NCBI GenBank assembly: GCA_949592205.1
Contig: CATIUR010000003.1
Span: 162,677,759-162,741,758 of the forward strand
Length of the DNA: 64,000 bases
From: Helichrysum umbraculigerum
Lineage: Eukaryota; Streptophyta; Magnoliopsida; Asterales; Asteraceae
Direction of reading: 5' to 3'
Shown in pieces: positions 35,512-46,561 of the stretch. A model generated the notes under the pieces. It made no database searches, was not told where the DNA came from, and saw only the letters and a program-made list of their open reading frames with translations. How positions within the stretch are numbered: the first letter of the stretch is position 1; the number at the start of each line of letters is the position of its first letter. Both the position numbers and the translations under genes were made by a program.

Positions 35512-38019
35512 TGTAACAACCGGCAAATTAGGACTAAAATTAGTGCCTAATTCTTTATTAATACATGGAATTAGTTCTGTGTTAGGCTGATTTATGTATC
35601 GGATTATATGTTGGTAATATATACAACTTTGCGATTTGATTTAAATCGTACGCGACTTAAATAGAATGAAATTCTATTCGATTAACACGGACGTTGGTGA
35701 ACAAATGTTTATAAACTAAAATAACGCAACTATGACCAAAATACTATTTTATAATAACGGATAGTTATCTTGTATCACTCGATTAAACTTACACGATTTA
35801 AAAACGAAAGTACAAAGATTTACTCAAACCATACTATATTGCAAATTATTAAAGATTTAGCGAAATAAATTATTTAACAAAAGATATAATTAAACGTGTA
35901 AAATAAAGATTTAACGCTTAAAAGACGGAGAAAACGAATACCGCATGGTGCACAGCGCGTGGACTGAAAAGTGGGGGCTTTCATCAAAACCCCCAACTTT
36001 TCTCTTTTCTTTCCTCATTCTCACTTCCTCCTTCTCTCTCTTCTTTCCCTTTCTTCCTTTTTCTCTCTAAACCACCAACCACACCACCACCATTAAAAGC
36101 ACAAATTAACACCATCAAACGACGCCGGATCATACCACATCTTTGGAGAAAAACGTTCATCTCTTCACGATCTACAACTTCATCTTTTCGGATTTTCATT
36201 TCGGCATTTTGTAAGTTCCCGACAAATCCCGACATCTCTCGTTTTCGATCATTTTTACTAGTTTATGGTTTAAATAGGCTTAATATGTTCATATAAGGGT
36301 TGGGTAAAAGATTTGGACCCAACGGAAACCGGGAAACTCGTTTTCGGCTAAATTTATGGCCATCAGACCGCAACGTCGCACCTGGCCAGGGGCCTCTGCG
36401 ACGTCGTGACCTACGTCGCACAAAAATCTCAACGTCGCACTAGCGACGCAGCCCCTTACGTCGCATTAATTTGCGGACGTCATACATGGCGACGTAGACT
36501 TTAACGTCGCAAACCGAACCAACGTCGCATAAGCGACGCCACCCCCTACGTCGCATTGATTTGCGAAGGTCGCATCATGCGACGTACATGCCCACGTCGC
36601 ACCTTACGTCGCTTGCAACGTCGCATGCGACGTCGCACAAACCAGAACCTTGAAAACTCACATTTTTACTAAGTGTCGGAACCAAGATTTTACCACCTAA
36701 TTTTACTCCAAATCCAGATTTCGGATACGTTTTCACTAAAGCAGTATAGTAGAAATAAAATTTTTCCAAGCTGACCTGGCAGCTCGACCCCAGCCAGGGG
36801 CTCTGCCCCTTGGACCCTGCCAGGGGCTGCTGCCCCCGGACCCCCGTACTTAGACTCTGTAAGCACATTTCTCACCAAGTGTCAAACCTGTACAATTTCA
36901 AATACTTATACAATACGAATCATCGAACATAATAGAACATACTTTTCAAGTGTAATCACTCTAAATCGCGTTATAAGTGATAAAACTTTAATTATAACAA
37001 ATCACCAACGGGCCGTACACTATTATATAAACGATAACGAACCAACGTTTAAACACAACGGGTTGTATGAACAACTAGCCTAGATGGTCTTGCGAGACAT
37101 CTACTTACTTAACCTTACGTGTTTAGGCACTAGGAGGTTACGGGTTCGGAGAACCTACTTGCTTTACTACTACTTGCTATCTACCACTGCTCGACTCAGG
37201 TGAGTCTTACAACCCCACTTTTACTGTTTTTATACTTTGGGGTGAGATACTTAGCAACTGTTTTACATATGAACACAATGTACTGAACTGATTACCTTAC
37301 TGTTTACAAACAAACGCATGAGTTACTTTTATCCACTGAAAGCCTCCTATTCGTAAGTTGTTAGTTATGGACTTAAGCGCGATTACTAGTAGATGGATCC
37401 ATTTGGGACTGACAATCCCTGCCTGGGGTGGTAGCGCCACCACGTACTGATTTACACGTAGAAACGGGCATATTAGTATTTGTTACATATGAGTGTACGG
37501 ATAGCACTCACGGGGGTACGTGATATATTCACACTACACGGTTAAGCTTCAACTTATGAGCTCATGGCACTGTACAGATTTACTGATTTACTTACTTTGC
37601 TTGATAGCAATACGGGTACATACTTGTGGTTCATAACACTTACTTAATTCTAACCTGTAAGATTCACCAACCTTTTTGGTTGACACTTTTTAGCTTTGTA
37701 TCTCAGGTACACAGACGGAGTAGGACCACCCTTGGACACTAGCTAGAGTCGCATGATTTCTACCTTGCATTTAACGGAGATTCTTAGCATTATCTTTTGT
37801 ATATTATGATTATGTAATAGAATCTCCCGCTATATGCGCGGACTCTAGGAAACTACATTTTTGTATACGAAAACCTACGGTTTTCAAACGATTATTATTT
37901 ATGAAACCTTTTCGAAACGTCTCATTTAGAGGTCGTTTACTATTAATCTTGCGCTTTGTATATTGATTGGTAACACCCAATGTATGCTTCCGCAAATCGT
38001 TAAATTTGGGGGTGTTACA
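35512..38019 (+). repeat. Element E 5' LTR (2508 bp)
   Basis: TGTAACAACCGGC ... GGGTGTTACA. Contains a pyrimidine-rich leader near 36000, a GTAAGT donor-like site at 36211, a dense CGTCGC palindrome cluster at 36371-36640 and a GC-rich GCCAGGGGCT repeat near 36785-36850. Confidence 0.93.
36371..36640 (+). repeat. CGTCGC palindrome cluster in LTR E1
   Basis: About fifteen ACGTCGCA or GCGACGT half-sites in 270 bp, many paired head-to-head. Examples are the perfect ACGTCGCATGCGACGT at 36618-36633 and the pair around CATCATG at 36569-36585. It starts 859 bp into the LTR, almost the same offset as the array in LTR B (858 bp). Confidence 0.9.
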
Positions 38020-38022
38020 GAT

Positions 38023-38034
38023 TGGTATCAAAGC
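38023..38034 (+). other. Primer-binding site of element E
   Basis: TGGTATCAAAGC three bases after the LTR: the initiator tRNA-Met type with one change from the usual TGGTATCAGAGC. Confidence 0.85.
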
Positions 38035-38347
38035 CTAAGGTTATAGTGAACTAGGTTGCATTTAGTGAGCCTAGACTATGACCATTAGGAAGTATTCCTT
38101 ATTAGGTATAACTGGTTCAGTGATTACATCATACGAGTTTAATTTAACATAGCCTGATCAACTATGTATAATTAAGCAAAGATGATGTAAGACCTGAATG
38201 TAGTTATGGCTGAACAGGGTACAATAGAAGACTCTGACCTCGAGAAAACCGAGACTTAAACATGTTTATGCTAGACACTCAATATGCTATATTATATAGG
38301 AACTATATGAATATAGGCCTCAATCTTACTAACGCTTTGTCTCAGAA

Positions 38348-38833
38348 ATGGCAAACATCCCATCCAATTCATCTCGTACTCAATCCGGGTCGCAGAACCC
38401 AAGGGTAGCAAGGAGGAACAACAGGTTGCCTCGAGCTGGCCCGTACCCCACTCACTTCACCTTGCCGGCCTTAGCTGCTAGGGTGAACCAACACGAGCAA
38501 CGACTTCGCACCATGGATGTCGTGTTGCAAGAAACCAACGAAAACTGGTGAATTACATCTCTTGAACGCATCGAACAAGTCACCGAGGATCACGAAACCA
38601 CCATTAATAATGTGGACGTTCTTTTCAACAAAGTGGTGGAGATAAGCGTGGAAACCGCTCTTTTGAAACACAGACTTGATGAGTGTGAACAACGCTCACG
38701 GGAAACGGAAGAATATACCCGTGGATTGGTACAGCGACTAGCATTAGCTGAAGACAATGCTCGACAAGCCAGCAGACTTGCCAATACTGTGGATCGTCTC
38801 ATTGAAATGATGGAGCAGATTAACCTACGTTAA
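38348..38833 (+). pseudogene. Upstream coiled-coil ORF of element E (one in-frame stop)
   Basis: A frame starting MANIPSNSSRTQ runs to TAA at 38833 with a single TGA at 38549. It lies between the primer site and gag-pol, ending 294 bp before the gag ATG. The N-terminal third is basic (RVARRNNRLPR). The rest has heptad-like leucines and charged residues (ALLKHRLDECEQRSRETE and VDRLIEMMEQINL), typical of a coiled coil. It is not gag, protease or any enzyme I recognise. One stop makes this copy defective, but the frame is otherwise well kept. It could be an accessory protein of the family or a gag leader. Confidence 0.6.
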
Positions 38834-39127
38834 GATTAGTGTAGTCCTTGTTCTGTAAACTATCCTGTAATCTAGTAACTATCTAAGCACTACTCTATGT
38901 TTCAGTCGGATGTAACAATTCCCGACATCTTTTGTAATACATCCGTAGGATGTAACCTTTGAACTCGTATCATCTATCAAATATTTCTTGCTGTTTCGAC
39001 TCATATTAATTGCCATAATTCTTTTCATATTGATGTTATGTATTACCACCTTTATACATGTACATCTGAAATAAATGCAACTTTCTTACAAAATCTCATG
39101 TATCTTCATTTCTTTTATTGAAGAATC

Positions 39128-42100
39128 ATGCCGCCAAAGTCAAGACCTTACACTGATGCTCAGATTACGTCACTCATAACCCAGGCTGTTACTGAAGCCT
39201 TGGCTCGGAATACTCCACCAAACTCCACAAGAAACAGCGATGCCGCTGAAACCCCTGCTGCTAAACCTTGTTCATACAAAGACTTTCAAAACTGCAAACC
39301 CTTGAGCTTCAAGGGGAACGAGGGAGCCATCGGACTTATCAGATGGTTCGAAAAGATGGAATCCGTTTTCCGCATCAGCAAATGTGTGGAGGACGACAAA
39401 GTCAAATTCTCCACCTGCACCCTTGAAGATGGTGCCCTCTCGTGGTGGAATTCCTACACCCAGTCCGTGGGGATTGACACCGCTTATCTACTCCCTTGGG
39501 AGGATCTGAAGAAGATGCTCACGGATGAGTATTGCCCGTCCGAACAACTTCACAAGCTGGACGAAGAGTTCTGGAACTTAAAAGTGCAAGGAACTGATAT
39601 CGTTGGATACACCACCAGATTCCAACAACTCACTGTCCTTCGCCCAGCTATGGCAGGTACTGAACCCAAAAAGATTAAGAAGTACATCCGCGGCCTCCCG
39701 GAACCTGTCCGGGGAAATGTCGCCTCATCAAACCAAACCACACTTCACGGTGCCATCCGGTTGGCCCATGAACTTTTAGCTATGAACGAGGACCCAGAAC
39801 CAATCACTCCATCCTCCAACAGCAATAAAAGAAAATGGTCCGACAACCACAACAACCACCAAACCAAGAAACCCGAGACCATTAAAGCCTACACCTCCGG
39901 TTCTGATGACAAGGGAGCGTACAAGGGAACCAAGCCCTATTGCTCAAAGTGCCAACGACACCATCATGGTTCGTGTCCCTGTAGCAAGTGTAAGAGATTT
40001 GGACACTTGGCTAAGGATTGTAGAACAAACACCACTGGCACCAATACTTCTGCACCAAAGGCCTGTTATGGGTGCAACGGTACGGGGCATTTCAAGAAAG
40101 ACTGCCCGAAACTGAACAACAACAACAACAAGAACAACAACAATGCTCGAGGAAGGTCTTTTGTGCTGAAATCTGGAGAAGCCCGTCAAGACCCGAATGT
40201 GGTCACGGGTACGTTCCTTCTCAACAACTTGACGGCTTCAGTATTATTTGATACTGGTGCTGATAAGAGCTTTATTTCTGATGAGTTTTATCCACTACTT
40301 GACACTACACCTATTGCCTTAGATTCTAAGTACACCGTAGAATTGGCAAACGGAAAACTTATTGAGGCCGACAGTGTGGTACCTAATTGCACTCTAAACT
40401 TAGCTAACGAGCTCTTTTCCATTGACTTGATACTCGTCGAAATCGGCAGCTTCGACATTATTGTCTGTATGGATTGGTTGTCCAAGCACCGAGCCGAAAT
40501 CGTTTGTTTCGAGAAAATTGTACGCATTCCTCTCGTCACCGGTGGAACTTTGAGCATACAAGGGGAGACCGGTGGGATGAGAATAAATATCATTTCTTGC
40601 ATGAAAACCCGAAAATACTTGAGAAAAAGGTACCAGGCAATCCTCGCACACGTTATGGAGAAAAAGTCGGTGGAGAAGCGACTTGAGGATGTGCCTATTG
40701 TTCGAGACTTTCCAGAAATCTTTCCTGAAGACTTGCCTGGCCTTCCGCCACCCAGACAAGTCGAATTTTCTATTGACCTTGTGCCCGGTGCAGCACCCGT
40801 GGCACGAGCACCTTACCGACTAGCCCCATCCGAACTTCAGGAGTTGTCCACTCAATTACAGGAACTCCTGGACAAAGGATTTATTCGACCAAGTTCCTCA
40901 CCTTGGGGAGCTCCGGTCCTATTTGTGAAAAAGAAAGACGGTTCTTTCCGCATGTGCATCGACTACCGAGAACTCAACAAATTAACTGTCAAGAACCGTT
41001 ATCCACTTCCTCGCATCGATGACCTGTTCGACCAACTTCAGGGGTCGAGTTTCTACTCAAAGATCGATCTACGGTCAGGTTATCATCAACTCCGAGTTCG
41101 TGACGAAGACATCCCAAGAACTGCTTTTCGAACTCGCTACGGGCATTATGAATTCCAAGTGATGCCATTCGGCTTAACCAACGCACCGGCTGTATTCATG
41201 GACCTTATGAATCGGGTGTGCAAACCTTACCTTGACAAGTTTGTTATCGTCTTCATCGATGACATCCTGATTTACTCGCGCACTGAATCAGAACACGCGC
41301 AACACCCGAAAACCATCCTAGAGCTGCTCAAGCACGAAAAGTTATACGCCAAATTCTCTAAGTGTGAGTTCTGGATGCAAACCGTTCAATTCCTTGGACA
41401 CGTCATTGACAAACAAGGGATTCATGTCGATCCTTCAAAAATCGAGGCTATCAAGTGTTGGCAAGCACCTACAACACCGACCGAGGTACGCCAATTCTTA
41501 GGACTCGCCGGATACTACAGGCGGTTCATTGAGAATTTTTCGAAAATAGCCCTACCTCTCACTGCACTGACTCAAAAAGAAAAGAAGTTCGATTGGACTG
41601 ACAAACAGGAGTCAGCTTTTCAGCTACTAAAACAGAAACTCTGCAGTGCACCTATCTTATCCTTACCCGAAGGCAACGACAACTTCGTGGTATACTGTGA
41701 TGCTTCACACCAAGGTCTTGGTTGCGTGTTGATGCAACGAGACAAAGTGATCGCCTACGCCTCTCGACAACTCAAGGTCCACGAAAAGAATTACACCACT
41801 CATGACCTAGAGTTGGGGGCTGTTGTATTCGCTCTAAAAATCTGGAGACACTACTTATACGGTACCAAGTGTACAATCTTTACTGACCATAAAAGTCTCC
41901 AACATATCTTCGATCAAAAGGATCTCAACATGAGGCAACGTCGATGGGTCGAGTTGCTTACTGATTACGATTGCGAAATTCGCTATCATCCAGACAAGGC
42001 GAATGTTGTCGCCGATGCTTTAAGCCGAAAAGAACGAGTGAAACCACTTCGAGTTCGAGCTCTCAGTATGACCATTCACAACGACCTCATCAATCAAACT

Positions 42101-43540
42101 CTCACCGCTCAACTCGAAGCACTCAAACCAGAAAACTTGATAAACGAGGCCTTGCGGGGCGTGGACAAACAATTTGAAACCAAACCTAACGGGGCCAAAT
42201 ACTTCTCGAATCGAATCTGGTTACCAAGCTTTGGGAACCTTCGAGACTTGGTGATGAATGAAGCTCACAAGTCTAAATACTCTATACACCCCGGTGCCGA
42301 CAAAATGTATCACGGTATTAAGGAAATGTATTGGTGGCCCAACATGAAATCTGACATTGCAACCTATGTTGGCAAGTGTCTTACTTGTTCCAAAGTTAAA
42401 GCTGAACACCAGAAACCCTCCGGTTTGCTACAACAACCCGAAATACCACAATGGAAATGGGAGCAGATTACCATGGATTTCATTACTAAACTCCCGAAAA
42501 CATCTAACGGTTGCGATACCATTTGGGTGATTGTCGACCGACTCACTAAATCTGCTCATTTCCTAGCCATCAAGGAAACTGACAAGATGGAACGTTTGAC
42601 ACGGATCTACCTGAAAGAGATCGTGTCAAGACACGGCGTGCCCATCTCAATCATCTCCGACCGAGATGCTCGGTTTACTTCTCGCTTCTGGCAATCGCTG
42701 CAAAAATCTCTTGGTACTCGTCTGGATATGAGTACGGCTTACCATCCTCAAACCGACGGCCAGAGCGAACGAACCATACAAACACTGGAAGACATGCTAC
42801 GAGCCTGCGTAGTGGACTTCGGTAAAAACTGGGATAATCACTTACCGTTATGCGAGTTCTCGTACAACAACAGTTATCACACCAGCATAAAGGCTGCACC
42901 CTTCGAGGCACTGTACGGTCGTAAGTGCCGGTCACCTATCTGTTGGACTGAGGTGGGGGATACACAACTCACCGGTCCAGAAATCATACATGAAACAACT
43001 GAAAAGATCGTCGGCATACAAAATCGACTAAAAGCCGCGCGTGATCGTCAGAAAAGCTATGCTGACGTGAGACGCAAACACCTCGAATTCCAGGTTGGGG
43101 ATCGAGTACTTCTAAAAGTCTCACCTTGGAAAGGCGTTATTCGTTTCGGAAAACGAGGCAAACTAAATCCAAGATACATCGGACCATTCGAAATCCTTGA
43201 AAGGATTGGCCCAGTGGCATACCGCCTGCAACTTCCTGCTGAGCTTAGCAGCGTTCACAACACATTCCACATTTCTAATCTGAAGAAATGTCTGTCTGAC
43301 GAGACACTGATTATACCGCTCGACGAAATTCAAATCGATGATAAACTTCATTTTGTCGAGGAACCTATGGAAATCATGGACCGCGAGGTCAAACAACTAA
43401 AACAGAGTCGTATTCCCATCGTAAAAGTCAGGTGGAATTCGCGCCGCGGTCCGGAATTTACTTGGGAACGGGAAGACCAAATGCGACAGAAGTACCCACA
43501 TCTCTTCCCAGACAACGCACCGACCGTGCAATCAAACTAA
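39128..43540 (+). CDS. gag-pol: Gag-pol-chromodomain polyprotein of element E (intact)
   Basis: A continuous frame of 1470 residues. Order: gag; two zinc knuckles (CSKCKRFGHLAKDC near 285 and CYGCNGTGHFKKDC near 312); an aspartic protease (FDTGADKSF near 374); reverse transcriptase (IDYRELN near 611, FIDDILIYS near 709); RNase H (YCDASHQGLGC near 856, DLELGAV); integrase with HHCC site (about 1044-1090) and DDE residues (D in ITMDF near 1114, D in SDRDARF near 1177, E in QSERTIQ near 1213); the GPFEILERIGPVAYRL segment; then a chromodomain at about 1410-1463 with WNSRRGPEFTWE. All key catalytic residues I can check are present. The start ATG follows an AT-rich leader and is the first in frame. 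It is the only apparently complete polyprotein here and could supply enzymes in trans to A-type elements, though relatedness is not shown. Confidence 0.96.
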   Translation: MPPKSRPYTDAQITSLITQAVTEALARNTPPNSTRNSDAAETPAAKPCSYKDFQNCKPLSFKGNEGAIGLIRWFEKMESVFRISKCVEDDKVKFSTCTLEDGALSWWNSYTQSVGIDTAYLLPWEDLKKMLTDEYCPSEQLHKLDEEFWNLKVQGTDIVGYTTRFQQLTVLRPAMAGTEPKKIKKYIRGLPEPVRGNVASSNQTTLHGAIRLAHELLAMNEDPEPITPSSNSNKRKWSDNHNNHQTKKPETIKAYTSGSDDKGAYKGTKPYCSKCQRHHHGSCPCSKCKRFGHLAKDCRTNTTGTNTSAPKACYGCNGTGHFKKDCPKLNNNNNKNNNNARGRSFVLKSGEARQDPNVVTGTFLLNNLTASVLFDTGADKSFISDEFYPLLDTTPIALDSKYTVELANGKLIEADSVVPNCTLNLANELFSIDLILVEIGSFDIIVCMDWLSKHRAEIVCFEKIVRIPLVTGGTLSIQGETGGMRINIISCMKTRKYLRKRYQAILAHVMEKKSVEKRLEDVPIVRDFPEIFPEDLPGLPPPRQVEFSIDLVPGAAPVARAPYRLAPSELQELSTQLQELLDKGFIRPSSSPWGAPVLFVKKKDGSFRMCIDYRELNKLTVKNRYPLPRIDDLFDQLQGSSFYSKIDLRSGYHQLRVRDEDIPRTAFRTRYGHYEFQVMPFGLTNAPAVFMDLMNRVCKPYLDKFVIVFIDDILIYSRTESEHAQHPKTILELLKHEKLYAKFSKCEFWMQTVQFLGHVIDKQGIHVDPSKIEAIKCWQAPTTPTEVRQFLGLAGYYRRFIENFSKIALPLTALTQKEKKFDWTDKQESAFQLLKQKLCSAPILSLPEGNDNFVVYCDASHQGLGCVLMQRDKVIAYASRQLKVHEKNYTTHDLELGAVVFALKIWRHYLYGTKCTIFTDHKSLQHIFDQKDLNMRQRRWVELLTDYDCEIRYHPDKANVVADALSRKERVKPLRVRALSMTIHNDLINQTLTAQLEALKPENLINEALRGVDKQFETKPNGAKYFSNRIWLPSFGNLRDLVMNEAHKSKYSIHPGADKMYHGIKEMYWWPNMKSDIATYVGKCLTCSKVKAEHQKPSGLLQQPEIPQWKWEQITMDFITKLPKTSNGCDTIWVIVDRLTKSAHFLAIKETDKMERLTRIYLKEIVSRHGVPISIISDRDARFTSRFWQSLQKSLGTRLDMSTAYHPQTDGQSERTIQTLEDMLRACVVDFGKNWDNHLPLCEFSYNNSYHTSIKAAPFEALYGRKCRSPICWTEVGDTQLTGPEIIHETTEKIVGIQNRLKAARDRQKSYADVRRKHLEFQVGDRVLLKVSPWKGVIRFGKRGKLNPRYIGPFEILERIGPVAYRLQLPAELSSVHNTFHISNLKKCLSDETLIIPLDEIQIDDKLHFVEEPMEIMDREVKQLKQSRIPIVKVRWNSRRGPEFTWEREDQMRQKYPHLFPDNAPTVQSN

Positions 43541-43573
43541 TTTCGGGACGAAATTCTTTTAACAAGGGGAGAA

Positions 43574-46040
43574 TGTAACAACCGGCAAATTAGGACTAAA
43601 ATTAGTGCCTAATTCTTTATTAATACATGTAATTAGTTCTGTGTTAGGCTGATTTATGTATCGGATTATATGTTGGTAATATATACAACTTTGCGATTTG
43701 ATTTAAATCGTACGCGACTTAAATAGAATGAAATTCTATTCGATTAACACGGACGTTGGTGAACAAATGTTTATAAACTAAAATAACGCAACTATGACCA
43801 AAATACTATTTTATAATAACGGATAGTTATCTTGTATCACTCGATTAAACTTACACGATTTAAAAACGAAAGTACAAAGATTTACTCAAACCATACTATA
43901 TTGCAAATTATTAAAGATTTAGCGAAATAAATTATTTAACAAAAGATATAATTAAACGTGTAAAATAAAGATTTAACGCTTAAAAGACGGAGAAAACGAA
44001 TACCGCATGGTGCACAGCGCGTGGACTGAAAAGTGGGGGCTTTCATCAAAACCCTCAACTTTTCTCTTTTCTTTCCTCATTCTCACTTCCTCCTTCTCTC
44101 TCTTCTTTCCCTTTCTTCCTTTTTCTCTCTAAACCACCAACCACACCACCACCATTAAAAGCACAAATTAACACCATCAAACGACGCCGGATCATACCAC
44201 ATCTTTGGAGAAAAACGTTCATCTCTTCACGATCTACAACTTCATCTTTTCGGATTTTCATTTCGGCATTTTGTAAGTTCCCGACAAATCCCGACATCTC
44301 TCGTTTTCGATCATTTTTACTAGTTTATGGTTTAAATAGGCTTAATATGTTCATATAAGGGTTGGGTAAAAGATTTGGACCCAACGGAAACCGGGAAACT
44401 CGTTTTCGGCTAAATTTCCGGCCATCAGACCGCAACGTCGCACCTGGCCAGGGGCCTCTGCGACGTCGTGACCTACGTCGCACAAAAATCTCAACGTCGC
44501 ACTAGCGACGCAGCCCCTTACGTCGCATTAATTTGCGGACGTCATACATGGCGACGTAGACTTTAACGTCGCAAACCGAACCAACGTCGCATAAGCGACG
44601 CCACCCCCTACGTCGCATTGATTTGCGAAGGTCGCATCATGCGACGTACATGCCCACGTCGCACCTTACGTTGCTTGCAACGTCGCATGCGACGTCGCAC
44701 AAACCAGAACCTTGAAAACTCACATTTTTACTAAGTGTCGGAACCAAGATTTTACCACCTAATTTTACTCCAAATCCAGATTTCGGATACGTTTTCACTA
44801 AAGCAGTATAGTAGAAATAAAATTTTTCCAAGCTGACCTGGCAGCTCGACCCCAGCCAGGGGCTCTGCCCCTTGGACCCCGCCAGGGGCTGCTGCCCCCG
44901 GACCCCCGTACTTAGACTCTGTAAGCACATTTCTCACCAAGTGTCAAACCTGTACAATTTCAAATACTTATACAATACGAATCATCGAACATAATAGAAC
45001 ATACTTTTCAAGTGTAATCACTCTAAATCGCGTTATAAGTGATAAAACTTTAATTATAACAAATCACCAACGGGCCGTACACTATTATACAAACGATAAC
45101 GAACCAACGTTTAAACACAACGGGTTGTATGAACAACTAGCCTAGATGGTCTTGCGAGACATCTACTTACTTAACCTTACGTGTTTAGGCACTAGGAGGT
45201 TACGGGTTCGGAGAACCTACTTGCTTTACTACTACTTGCTATCTACCACTGCTCGACTCAGGTGAGTCTTACAGCCCCACTTTTACTGTTTTTATACTTT
45301 GGGGTGAGATACTTAGCAACTTTTTTACATATGAACACAATGTACTGAACTGATTACCTTACTGTTTACAAACAAACGCATGAGTTACTTTTATCCACTG
45401 AAAGCCTCCTATTCGTAAGTTGTTAGTTATGGACTTAAGCGCGATTACTAGTAGATGGATCCATTTGGGACTGACAATCCCTGCCTGGGGTGGTAGCGCC
45501 ACCACGTACTGATTTACACGTAGAAACGGGCATATTAGTATTTGTTACATATGAGTGTACGGATAGCACTCACGGGGGTACGTGATATATTCACACTACA
45601 CGGTTAAGCTTCAACTTATGAGCTCATGGCACTGTACAGATTTACTGATTTACTTACTTTGCTTGATAGCAATACGGGTACATACTTGTGGTTCATAACA
45701 CTTACTTAATTCTAACCTGTAAGATTCACCAACCTTTTTGGTTGACACTTTTTAGCTTTGTATCTCAGGTACACAGACGGAGTAGGACCACCCTTGGACA
45801 CTAGCTAGAGTCGCATGATTTCTACCTTGCATTTAACGGAGATTCTTAGCATTATCTTTTGTATATTATGATTATGTAATAGAATCTCCCGCTATACGCG
45901 CGGACTCTAGGAAACTACATTTTTGTATACGAAAACCTACGGTTTTCAAACGATTATTATTTATGAAACCTTTTCGAAACGTCTCATTTAGAGGTCGTTT
46001 ACTATTAATCTTGCGCTTTGTATATTGATTGGTAACACCC
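43574..46040 (+). repeat. Element E 3' LTR (last 41 bp missing)
   Basis: Collinear with 35512-37978 without net gaps; it stops after GGTAACACCC and passes directly into the tail of solo LTR J. Its palindrome cluster is at 44433-44702 and carries one CGTCGC-to-CGTTGC change. Confidence 0.93.
44433..44702 (+). repeat. CGTCGC palindrome cluster in LTR E2
   Basis: Copy of 36371-36640 at +8062, nearly unchanged. Confidence 0.9.
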
Positions 46041-46304
46041 TGTTGCGTCCACGATCCACAATACACTGACTCAGAGAACGACCCTAGGTCATCCTTGCTG
46101 CTATACACCAATAGTAACTAGGTATACTTAGGCCCCGCAAATACAAATTTTAAAACCCACTGACCCAGCCAAGCGGGAGGCTCGCAACGACAGGAAGCGA
46201 TTCCTAAAAACCGACCGTTCGGCTGGCGTCAAGAATCGACTCATACGGGCACATAACGAAGAAAACACGCACGAATCAAGAAACGAAGCAAAAGACGGCG
46301 AAAC

Positions 46305-46385
46305 GGGGCGGGTGGCAGCCACCAGCCGCCGGCCACCACCCAGCCGCCGCCGGCCAAGGGTGGGGCGGCACCGGCCTGCTGTCCC
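46305..46385 (+). repeat. GC-rich GCCGCC/GGCGGC cluster in LTR H
   Basis: A run of GCAGCCACC, GCCGCCGGCC and GGGGCGG blocks that can pair with each other, sitting about 170-250 bp upstream of the TATA box in otherwise AT-rich LTR. The 3' LTR copy near 54665-54740 has several changes. Less regular than the arrays of B, F or G. Confidence 0.55.
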
Positions 46386-46432
46386 CTGCCCCGGTTTCCT
46401 TTTTTGGCTAATTCCCTTACCTGGTGCGCCTA

Positions 46433-46496
46433 CTTTCCGCGTTGTACAGTACCCGGTGCACCACCTTTCCGCGTTGTACAGTACCTGGTGCACCTT
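46433..46496 (+). repeat. 32-bp tandem repeat in LTR H, two units here, one in the 3' LTR
   Basis: The unit CTTTCCGCGTTGTACAGTAC plus CYGGTGCACC starts at 46433 and 46465. The 3' LTR has a single unit near 54793. This explains most of the length difference between the LTRs (2485 versus 2452 bp). Confidence 0.85.
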
Positions 46497-46553
46497 TTTA
46501 CCCGCATTACGCTAATGTGCACCCCTTGATGCTAATGTGAGCCAAACATCTCC

Positions 46554-46561
46554 TATAAATA
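46554..46561 (+). promoter_or_regulatory. TATA box of LTR H
   Basis: CCTATAAATAGGAGG, a strong and symmetric TATA context. It is conserved in the 3' LTR at 54892-54899. Confidence 0.7.

Larger units (their letters stand above)
35512..46040 (+). mobile_element. Element E: Tekay-like chromovirus, coding-intact, 3' LTR clipped
   Basis: 5' LTR 35512-38019, primer site 38023, upstream coiled-coil ORF, uninterrupted gag-pol-chromodomain frame 39128-43540, purine tract AACAAGGGGAGAA at 43561-43573, 3' LTR 43574-46040. The LTRs differ at about ten positions by eye over 2467 bp with no net indel, so it is young. The 3' LTR lacks its last 41 bp and no TSD is found, so a small deletion removed the LTR end and some of J. 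Confidence 0.93.
33327..46231 (+). mobile_element. Element J: solo LTR nested in LTR H and split by element E
   Basis: Left part 33327-35511 starts TGATGACACGCAAAAAGTCA, related to the start of LTR H. Right part 46041-46231 ends GGCTGGCGTCA. Both sides are flanked by AGAAT (33322-33326 and 46232-46236). No primer site, coding region or second LTR belongs to it, so it is a solo LTR of an Athila-like family. Part of it next to E's 3' end seems deleted. Confidence 0.82.

Noticed and set aside
46128..46493. 121-residue minus-strand ORF
   Set aside because: Spans the J/H junction and the GC-rich repeat, so it cannot be an inherited gene.
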